From a bacterium (GTDB taxonomy: Bacteria > JALSQH01): a DNA stretch of 18,861 nt. The first letter of the stretch is position 1. Each line of letters opens with the position of its first letter. The stretch is from the NCBI GenBank assembly GCA_026985515.1, contig JALSQH010000024.1, positions 1 through 18,861 on the forward strand. The letters are read 5' to 3'. Below the pieces are notes generated by a model, which did no database searches, had not been told where the DNA came from, and worked only from the letters and a program-made list of their open reading frames with translations. A program made the position numbers and the translations under genes. Positions 8,112-14,643 of this stretch are shown here, one piece after another.

Positions 8112-9279
8112 TTATAAGTTTTTCCATAAGAGGGTATGTTTTTGCAATTGTTAAAATCTGTGATCTTGTTAAAATGTAACCAGCCTTTTTTTCATGTCTA
8201 ATAAAATCTCTAATAACTTCTGCAAGCTTTGAAGGATTACAGATTTTCCTGTTGCTTTGATACCATAAGAGGTATCTGATAAGCTTTTCAGGGAAATAAG
8301 TGTATTTATCTTTGAAGGGTGAAAGTGCTAAAAAATTAAAGGATTTTGAGACTGCAAATGATCTACCATCTTCAACGATGAGAATGGAAGGCTTCAAAAG
8401 AGAGAGTGAAAGTATATGTCCATGTAACCTGAAGCCAATATGCATTTTGCTGTTGTTGTACCATAGAATCATTTTTTCAAGAGAATTTTCAGTGTCAATC
8501 CATTTAAGGCCATGGTTGTTTAAAAATTTTTTGAAACGTGAGGCATTTCTAAGATAAGTAATGTTATTCTCTGTTTCTCCGTAAATAGTTAAAAAGAGTT
8601 CACTGGTAGGGTGATGAAAAATAACAACAATATTATCAATTTCTCTCAGGTGAAGCAGGAGTTCTTTTATATAATCCATAAAAAAGCGATTGAAAAACAT
8701 ACGATTTGGAGTCGAAAAGAGAAGATAATCACCGTTATGCCTCAAAGGGATATCGTATGTGGAACTTTTAGAAATTTCAACCACTTCCTCTGAATACATT
8801 GCAGGACAGCCGGTCAGGAGTAATTTCTCATCAAATATTTTTTTCAAAGTACGATATGAAACGATGTCTCTGACACCATGATAGAAACCCTGGTTTTTTA
8901 TAAAATTGAGAAACATTCTGGTTTCTTCATTGAAACTAACCGTGTTGCATAAATCTCTCCGATAATCATTATGGCCGATCCCGAATAGAATCACGGGAAT
9001 ATTATTTTTTATCACTTCGTCTATGTTAAGTGAAGGATATATCTCGGGAATCATATTATGCTGAAGAGCTGGTCCACCTGTGAGTAGTATTGCTTTGAAA
9101 TTCTTTAAATTTTCTGGATCGATCGTTTCTCTTCTGTCGATTTTAAGTATTCTTTTATTTCCTTTTACTTTTGTAAATAACTCAATTGCTCTTCTGGTAA
9201 TAAGTTTATCTCCAACATTTCCGCTTCTTGTATCTCCTGTAAGAAAAAGGTAACTTTTTTTTGTTAATTTTTTATCCAT
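8098..9279 (-). CDS. Polysaccharide pyruvyl transferase family protein
   Basis: A 393-residue cytoplasmic protein of the CsaB/WcaK-like family, which transfers pyruvate from PEP to a sugar as a ketal, giving an acidic cap. Seen: an N-terminal SGNVGD (19-24), an AILLTGGP strand and loop (63-70), ILFGIGHND (97-105), VRDIVSYR (136-143) and the C-terminal GFRLHGH (282-288) followed by a Pro at 297. These fit the GT-B-like architecture and the family R-x-H motif. An in-frame TTG at 9291 could add four residues, but ATG 9279 is the more ordinary start; neither has a strong ribosome site. It overlaps asnB by 16 nt and the flippase by 14 nt. Some family members act on other substrates, so the pyruvylation target, and even the reaction, remain inference. 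Confidence 0.82.
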   Translation of the reverse strand: MDKKLTKKSYLFLTGDTRSGNVGDKLITRRAIELFTKVKGNKRILKIDRRETIDPENLKNFKAILLTGGPALQHNMIPEIYPSLNIDEVIKNNIPVILFGIGHNDYRRDLCNTVSFNEETRMFLNFIKNQGFYHGVRDIVSYRTLKKIFDEKLLLTGCPAMYSEEVVEISKSSTYDIPLRHNGDYLLFSTPNRMFFNRFFMDYIKELLLHLREIDNIVVIFHHPTSELFLTIYGETENNITYLRNASRFKKFLNNHGLKWIDTENSLEKMILWYNNSKMHIGFRLHGHILSLSLLKPSILIVEDGRSFAVSKSFNFLALSPFKDKYTYFPEKLIRYLLWYQSNRKICNPSKLAEVIRDFIRHEKKAGYILTRSQILTIAKTYPLMEKLINEIP

Positions 9280-11102
9280 TTTTTGAACCAAAGTTCTGTT
9301 AAAATGACTTTCCAGATATATTCTGGATACTTACCATTACCCGAGATGAATTGAGTGTAATCCCTTATTATTTTTCGATGATCCCAGAATAAGTGATTTT
9401 TGAAATCAGAACTTTTAAAAATTTCCTCTGCTATATTTTTCCCTTTATCAGAGAGAAGTATTGCAGAATCTGGTGTCTGGAAACCTATTTTGTCGATTCT
9501 TTTTCTAATCTTATCAGGTATAACGCCTCTCATACTTTTTCGGAGTATAACTTTTGAGATACCATTATTTATCTTTTCTCTTGTTGGAAGGGACAGAAGT
9601 AGTTCAACTACCCTGTGATCCACGAACGGGACTCTGCTTTCCACGCTCCACCTCATAGAATTTTTATCTTCAAATCTCAGGAGTTGAGGAAGGGAGGAAA
9701 CTGTTTCTGCATATATGGATATTTCTCTAAAATTTCTCTGCTCCCATTTTAATGGAAGATTAAAAATTTCATGTTGGTGGTTTGTAAGATACTCATAATT
9801 TAAAAAACTTATTTCGTTTATTTTGTAAAGGGAAAGCCTTAAATTCCTGGGTAATAAAAGTATCAACAACCCTTTTGCTGGACCTAAAGAATGATAGAGT
9901 TTCATGTACAATTTTATTTCCCTGCCGAGCTGAATAAAATAGCGATTTCCAAGAAGTTCTAAAAAGTAGTAGCTGAACAACCAGTGGTATCCTCCCATCA
10001 ATTCGTCACTGCCCTGACCATCAAGGAGAACCTTTGTTGCGTTTTCTCTGGCAAGCCTCATAACTCGATACTGACCATATATGGAAAGTGTTTCAAAAGG
10101 TTCTTCCTGTGTCCAGATTAAGTCCTCAAGATCATCAAGAAGTTCTTTTTCAGTGAATGTGGTAGTGTATCTCTTCACTCTACATTTTTTTTCAACTTCT
10201 TTTTGATAAGTGCTTTCATCTATTCCTCTTCCAGGGAAGATCAGTGAAAAAGCTGAAATTTCTTTTCCTTCTCCAAGAATTTCTCTCATAAGACACACAA
10301 TAGAGGAACTATCAAGACCACCGCTGAGGCATGAACCAACAGGAACATCTGCAACAAGTCTTTTTTCTACTGCATCTTTTAAAAGATTTTTAAAATTTTC
10401 ATGTGCATTTTCCCCCTCAATAAACCTGATTTTTTCCCTCACATCATAATATTTTCTCAGGATAAGTTTACCTTGATTTATATCAAAAATTGCATAAAAA
10501 CCAGCTGGAAGCTGATTTATGTTTTTAAAAAAAGTTTCATCTCCCCAGTTCATCAGGTGAAATGCAAGAAATTGCAAAAGACTTTTTTCGTTTACTTCTG
10601 CTGTAATTTCTCTACTGGCTAAAAGCCCCTTAATTTCTGAACTGAAAATAAGTTTTTTCCCGTCGTAGAAATAGTAAAGAGGCTTTATCCCAAATCTGTC
10701 CCGGCTTAAAAAAAGTTTTTTTTCTTTTGAATCGTAAATAGCGAAGGCCCACATGCCAATAAATTTTTCCAGAGCTTTTTCCCCCCACTGAATATAAGCT
10801 TTGAGAATAACTTCTGTATCTGTATTGGATCTGAAGGAAAACCCTTTCTTTATTAGTTGTTCCCTAATTTCCCTGAAGTTGTAAATTTCTCCATTATGAA
10901 CAATACAGAATCGTTTCGTTTCGTCACACATTGGTTGTTTCCCTTTTTCTGAAAGGTCAAGGATGGATAGTCTCCTGTGCCCGAGGGAGACTCTATCATC
11001 TATGAATATTCCTTCGTCGTCCGGTCCCCTATGTTTAACTGCCTCATTCATAGCCTTTATTTTTTTTCTATCTGGCCAGGTTATTCCATTTATGCCACAC
11101 AT
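9264..11102 (-). CDS. asnB: Asparagine synthase-type glutamine amidotransferase
   Basis: A 612-residue glutamine-hydrolysing amidotransferase. Cys2 is the class II glutaminase nucleophile, followed by RGPDDEG (25-31), GHRRLSILDL (41-50) and HNGEIYNF (69-76). The ATP-pyrophosphatase domain carries the PP-loop SGGLDS (260-265) and, later, GQGSDELMGG. Length and motifs are complete, so both half-reactions should work. A GGAG lies 4 nt before the ATG at 11102. It overlaps the glycosyltransferase upstream by 13 nt and the pyruvyl transferase downstream by 16 nt. In polysaccharide loci, such paralogues (for example the WbpS type in Pseudomonas) are thought to amidate the carboxyl of uronic-acid sugars rather than make asparagine. 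With uronate-type sugars made by the adjacent plus-strand genes, a sugar-amidating role is plausible here but inferred. Confidence 0.9.
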   Translation of the reverse strand: MCGINGITWPDRKKIKAMNEAVKHRGPDDEGIFIDDRVSLGHRRLSILDLSEKGKQPMCDETKRFCIVHNGEIYNFREIREQLIKKGFSFRSNTDTEVILKAYIQWGEKALEKFIGMWAFAIYDSKEKKLFLSRDRFGIKPLYYFYDGKKLIFSSEIKGLLASREITAEVNEKSLLQFLAFHLMNWGDETFFKNINQLPAGFYAIFDINQGKLILRKYYDVREKIRFIEGENAHENFKNLLKDAVEKRLVADVPVGSCLSGGLDSSSIVCLMREILGEGKEISAFSLIFPGRGIDESTYQKEVEKKCRVKRYTTTFTEKELLDDLEDLIWTQEEPFETLSIYGQYRVMRLARENATKVLLDGQGSDELMGGYHWLFSYYFLELLGNRYFIQLGREIKLYMKLYHSLGPAKGLLILLLPRNLRLSLYKINEISFLNYEYLTNHQHEIFNLPLKWEQRNFREISIYAETVSSLPQLLRFEDKNSMRWSVESRVPFVDHRVVELLLSLPTREKINNGISKVILRKSMRGVIPDKIRKRIDKIGFQTPDSAILLSDKGKNIAEEIFKSSDFKNHLFWDHRKIIRDYTQFISGNGKYPEYIWKVILTELWFKKWIKN

Positions 11103-12502
11103 TTTTCTCCAACCTGTAAAATTATCTCAATCACTCTTTCGTAATCATAGAGGTTCTCAAAAGCCTGCAATATATTTTTCTTGGATGGTTCAAACTCAAT
11201 ATCAAAGAGATCTGGAATTTTGATAACTTTTGCCAGCTTCAATTGTATGAGTTCACTCATCAGGGAGGTAAAGGGTGAATCTATAATAAAGTTGTTTATT
11301 CCAAATGCTGCTGCTTCCCAGGAAACTGTTGAGAAATAAGTTATATGGGCATAAGCGATTGAAAGAAGTTCATATAGAGAGACTTCATCATCAGTCACAG
11401 CATAAATATTTTTTCTCTTTAAGAGATCTTTGTAAGCAATTGTGTACCATTTTTTTTCTGCTGGGTGAATTTTAAGTATCAAAACGCAATTGTCTGGTAT
11501 CTTTAGCTGAGAGAAATCTTCAACAATAATCTGCTCTGTGTCAATTTGTGTTGTTAAGACGTAAACCTTTTTCTTTGCTGGAATTCCGAGCTTCTCTAAT
11601 TTCTTGTAAGCTTTTTTACGAAGCAGCTCCAGGTGTGTAATATTGTAGCTCAACCATGGATAACCACTTACAATAATTTTTTCTGGATCCCAGTAGGTAC
11701 CATTCTTCACCATCACCTCTTTAAAAATCCTGCCCCATGTGAAGATGCATCCTGGGACCATTTTCGATAGATGTATTTTTTTATCACCGGTAACATATCC
11801 TGGATGTTTTAAATGAATGATCCCATGCTGAAGTTCAAAGTTGATAACTCCGTTTCTATTAGCTGCGTAAAAAAGAAATGGTTTTATTTCGTCATACCAT
11901 GTGATAGATCCTATGATTGAAGGATTTTTGAGTTTTATTACTTTGTCAATGTATGTGGCAAGTATAACTCTTCTTGAAATTGTTCTTAATATTGCCGTTG
12001 CAACTTTTTCTGGCAGGTAGGGAGGAAGTTTGATAAGTGTTTTTAATGCACTTCCTGTAATGTCAGCGAATCGTGATAACATTGGAAGATCATTGATTAT
12101 TTTTTTCCCGGGGTAGGTTCTGTTGTTAGGATTGTAACTTATTACTGGTTTTTCCCATGTTTTAGGAAAGAAATCTGAAAAGATATTGAATGATCTTTCT
12201 TCATCATCTTTTCTTTCCACAGAGATCGGGGTAATAAACCAGTTTTTGCTGGAGGTAATGTTCATGAGATTGTTTTTCAGAAAAAATTTTGAGGTATTGA
12301 AAAATTTTTTAAGAAATTTAAGACTATTCCGGATCTTTTTGGGGGAATTGTCAGTGCTTATCCCAAAGTCAGAGTAAAGGAGATAAAAGACAGATTCCAT
12401 CCGTGCTGCAGGCCAGGGTTTAAATCCCGCGAACTCATATTCCCAGAGATTAAAATCTTTTTCTACTTCACGGATAAAATCAAAAGCTTCATCAATTCTC
12501 AT
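11090..12502 (-). CDS. Putative GT-B glycosyltransferase, possible nonulosonate transferase
   Basis: A 470-residue protein, first gene of the minus-strand operon. The N-terminal 140 residues (with FKPWPAAR at 27-34) match nothing I can name. The C-terminal half resembles the capsule synthesis / CDP-glycerol glycerophosphotransferase-like GT-B fold: LQHGIIHLKHPGY (224-236), VSGYPWL (278-284), LKIHPAE (343-349) and STVSWEAAAFG (391-401). An HP motif followed by a Ser/Thr motif also occurs in bacterial sialyltransferases and KpsS-type Kdo transferases. As the only transferase beside genes making a CMP-nonulosonic acid, it is the best candidate to add that sugar; this is inference, and the D/E-D/E-G motif of sialyltransferases is not seen. 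No Shine-Dalgarno precedes the ATG at 12502; TATAAT sits 8 nt upstream. Confidence 0.68.
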   Translation of the reverse strand: MRIDEAFDFIREVEKDFNLWEYEFAGFKPWPAARMESVFYLLYSDFGISTDNSPKKIRNSLKFLKKFFNTSKFFLKNNLMNITSSKNWFITPISVERKDDEERSFNIFSDFFPKTWEKPVISYNPNNRTYPGKKIINDLPMLSRFADITGSALKTLIKLPPYLPEKVATAILRTISRRVILATYIDKVIKLKNPSIIGSITWYDEIKPFLFYAANRNGVINFELQHGIIHLKHPGYVTGDKKIHLSKMVPGCIFTWGRIFKEVMVKNGTYWDPEKIIVSGYPWLSYNITHLELLRKKAYKKLEKLGIPAKKKVYVLTTQIDTEQIIVEDFSQLKIPDNCVLILKIHPAEKKWYTIAYKDLLKRKNIYAVTDDEVSLYELLSIAYAHITYFSTVSWEAAAFGINNFIIDSPFTSLMSELIQLKLAKVIKIPDLFDIEFEPSKKNILQAFENLYDYERVIEIILQVGEKCVA

Positions 12503-12510
12503 GATATGTT

Positions 12511-12539
12511 ATTATAGAGTAAAAGGCAGCACATCTCAA
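12511..12539 (-). promoter_or_regulatory. Promoter of the six-gene minus-strand operon, near leaderless
   Basis: On the minus strand TTGAGA (12534-12539) and a perfect TATAAT (12511-12516) are separated by 17 bp, matching 11 of 12 consensus bases. Only 8 nt lie between the -10 box and the ATG at 12502. A start site about 7 nt past the -10 would place the mRNA end at or beside the start codon, consistent with the absence of any ribosome-binding sequence. Confidence 0.68.
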
Positions 12540-12549
12540 TGTGGAATTT

Positions 12550-12577
12550 TTGAATGAAAAACCAGTTTTCATATGAT
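12550..12577 (+). promoter_or_regulatory. Promoter of the wlbA operon
   Basis: TTGAAT (12550-12555) and TATGAT (12572-12577) are spaced by 16 bp, matching nine of twelve consensus bases. Transcription would start near 12584 and give a leader that includes AGGAG (12588-12592), 6 nt before the ATG at 12599. It is divergent from, and close to, the minus-strand operon promoter. Confidence 0.55.
12554..12572. promoter_or_regulatory. Operator-like inverted repeat within the wlbA promoter
   Basis: ATGAAAA (12554-12560) and TTTTCAT (12566-12572) are perfect inverted 7-bp arms around a 5-bp centre. The 19-bp site fills the space between the -35 and -10 boxes of the wlbA promoter, and its left edge is 14 bp from the -35 of the divergent operon. 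A dimeric repressor there would block the plus-strand promoter. No regulator gene is visible in the window, and the arms are AT-rich, so chance is possible. Confidence 0.38.
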
Positions 12578-12598
12578 ATTTAGGAAAAGGAGAATGAA

Positions 12599-13561
12599 AT
12601 GCCCAAAAACTTTGCGATCATTGGGGTTGCAGGTTATGTCGCCCCCCGCCATCTCAAGGCGATTAAGGAAACGGGAAACAGGCTGGTTGCTGCTCTTGAT
12701 AAGTGTGATTCAGTGGGTATCCTTGATCAGTATTTTGATGATGTGGATTTTTTCACCGAGTTTGAAAGATTTGACAGACATGCTGAAAAGTTGAGGAGGA
12801 TGGGGGAGGATAAAAGAATACATTATGTCAGTATATGCTCTCCCAACTACCTCCACGATGCCCATATAAGATTCGCACTGAGAATAGGGGCAGATGCAAT
12901 TTGTGAGAAACCACTTGTTTTGAATCCGTGGAACCTCGATGCACTTGAAGAGATGGAGAGAGAAACTGGCAAAAGAGTTTACAACATACTACAACTGAGG
13001 GTTCATCCTGCCATTCTTGCTCTCAAAGAGAAGGTTGAAAAGTCACCGCCGGATAAGATATATGACATCGACCTTATTTACATAACTTCCAGAGGGAAGT
13101 GGTATTTCATTTCATGGAAGGGGGATGTGTCAAAGTCTGGAGGTATTGCAACGAACATAGGTATTCACTTTTTTGATATGCTTCTCTGGATATTTGGTAA
13201 AATGAAGCACAGCGAGGTACATTACTCAGATCCGAGAAAGATGGGAGGGTACCTTGAGCTGGAGAGGGCAAGGGTGAGGTGGTTTCTCTCTCTCGATAAA
13301 AGAGATCTTCCACCCCGGGCAGTTGAAGAGGGGAAAACGACCTACAGAAGTATACTCATAGATGGAGAGGAGATAGAGTTTTCAACTGGTTTTACAGACT
13401 TACATACTGTTGTTTACAGGGAGATACTTGAGGGAAGAGGTTTTGGGATCAGCGATGCCCGTCCCTCCATTGAGTTGACTTATATGATTAGAAACTCTTC
13501 TCCAATTGGGATCAGGGACACTTCTCATCCCCTTCTTGTGGGAGCGGTCAGAGAAAAATGA
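12599..13561 (+). CDS. wlbA: UDP-N-acetylglucosaminuronate 3-dehydrogenase (Gfo/Idh/MocA family)
   Basis: A 320-residue NAD-dependent oxidoreductase close in sequence to WlbA/WbpB, which oxidises C3 of UDP-GlcNAcA to the 3-keto sugar that is then aminated in the UDP-ManNAc3NAcA pathway. Diagnostic stretches: IIGVAGYVAPRHLKAI (7-22), LVAALDKCDSVG (29-40), FFTEFERFDRH (51-61), SICSPNYLHD (78-87), the cofactor/catalytic EKP (103-105), YNILQLRVHPA (128-138) and GGIATNIGIHFFD (181-193), which holds the catalytic-region His190. Length is normal. AGGAG lies 6 nt before the ATG. The stop overlaps the next start in an ATGA junction. The aminotransferase and acetyltransferase (WlbC and WlbB types) are not in the window and must lie elsewhere if the pathway is complete. 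Confidence 0.9.
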   Translation: MPKNFAIIGVAGYVAPRHLKAIKETGNRLVAALDKCDSVGILDQYFDDVDFFTEFERFDRHAEKLRRMGEDKRIHYVSICSPNYLHDAHIRFALRIGADAICEKPLVLNPWNLDALEEMERETGKRVYNILQLRVHPAILALKEKVEKSPPDKIYDIDLIYITSRGKWYFISWKGDVSKSGGIATNIGIHFFDMLLWIFGKMKHSEVHYSDPRKMGGYLELERARVRWFLSLDKRDLPPRAVEEGKTTYRSILIDGEEIEFSTGFTDLHTVVYREILEGRGFGISDARPSIELTYMIRNSSPIGIRDTSHPLLVGAVREK

Positions 13562-14643
13562 AGGTTGTATCCATAGTTGGAGCAAGGCCACAGTTTGTTA
13601 AGGCAGGTATTGTGTCCAGGGAATTGAGGAATAGAGGGGTGAGGGAAATATTTGTTCACACGGGACAGCATTATGATTTTGAGATGTCAGAGGTATTTTT
13701 CAGGGAGCTCAATCTCCCCGAACCAGATTATTATCTGGGAGTTGGTTCCGGAACCCACGGTGAGCAGACAGGACGAATGTTAATAGAAATTGAGAAGGTT
13801 CTCCTCAAGGAAAATCCTGATGTGGTTCTTGTTTATGGAGATACCAATTCAACTCTGGCCGGTGCACTCGCTGCCGCCAAACTTCACATCGACGTTGCTC
13901 ATGTTGAAGCAGGATTGAGAAGCTACAACATGGAGATGCCAGAGGAGATAAATAGAGTCTTAACGGATCATATCTCGAAATTTTTGTTTGCTCCCACTGA
14001 AACTGCGGTTAAGAATTTGAAAAGAGAGGGGATTGAGAAGGGAGTGTATCTTGTTGGAGATGTTATGTATGATGTTGCCCTTGAGGTGCTTTCAAAAGTT
14101 GACGAGAGAGGAATTCTTTCGAAGTGGAATCTCCACCCGGATGGTTACATACTTGTAACCATTCACAGAGCAGAGAATACAGACAGTGAGAATCACCTGA
14201 GAGAGATTGCAGGTGCACTGAGGGAATTATCTCTTAACCACAATCATAAAATTTTTTTCCCGGTTCATCCCCGAACCAGAAAGAAACTCGAAGAATACAA
14301 TCTCCTTGAAGTACTGGATGTACCCAATCTTATCCTTTCCAGACCTGTTACCTATTTTGAAATGGTTGTACTTGAGAAGAATGCTGCTGCCATAATAACT
14401 GATTCTGGAGGGGTTCAGAAAGAGGGTTTCTTTTTTGGAACCAGATGTGTAATACCGAGAAATGAAACAGAATGGGTTGAGCTTGTTGAGACAGGCTGGA
14501 ATATACTCTCTGGGGTAAAGAGTGAGGATATTGTAAAATCAACTCTGCAGATTATTTCTGGTGATCCTCCTGAGATCGGGAAAAGATTTTATGGAGAAGG
14601 TGATGCAAGTAAAAAAATCGCAGAACTTCTCACTTCTAACTGA
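13558..14643 (+). CDS. Non-hydrolysing UDP-sugar 2-epimerase (WecB/WbpI family)
   Basis: A 361-residue epimerase that inverts C2 of a UDP-2-acetamido sugar through a 2-acetamidoglucal-type intermediate. Motifs: VGARPQFVK (7-15), HTGQHYD (34-40), YGDTNSTLAG (93-102), HVEAGLRSYN (115-124), MPEEINR (127-133), HRAEN, HPRTRKK and DSGGVQKEG in the C-terminal Rossmann domain. WecB acts on UDP-GlcNAc, whereas WbpI/WlbD acts on UDP-GlcNAc3NAcA. The immediate coupling to wlbA (ATGA overlap) and the short S-Y-N-M-x-MPEEINR form favour WbpI/WlbD, but sequence inspection cannot settle the substrate. The 3' end overlaps the following exported protein by 41 nt. Confidence 0.87.
   Translation: MKVVSIVGARPQFVKAGIVSRELRNRGVREIFVHTGQHYDFEMSEVFFRELNLPEPDYYLGVGSGTHGEQTGRMLIEIEKVLLKENPDVVLVYGDTNSTLAGALAAAKLHIDVAHVEAGLRSYNMEMPEEINRVLTDHISKFLFAPTETAVKNLKREGIEKGVYLVGDVMYDVALEVLSKVDERGILSKWNLHPDGYILVTIHRAENTDSENHLREIAGALRELSLNHNHKIFFPVHPRTRKKLEEYNLLEVLDVPNLILSRPVTYFEMVVLEKNAAAIITDSGGVQKEGFFFGTRCVIPRNETEWVELVETGWNILSGVKSEDIVKSTLQIISGDPPEIGKRFYGEGDASKKIAELLTSN

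Noticed and set aside
14561-14602. Upstream starts for the exported protein
   Set aside because: They would put a polar extension before the signal peptide and lack a good ribosome site; GGAG is spaced for 14603.
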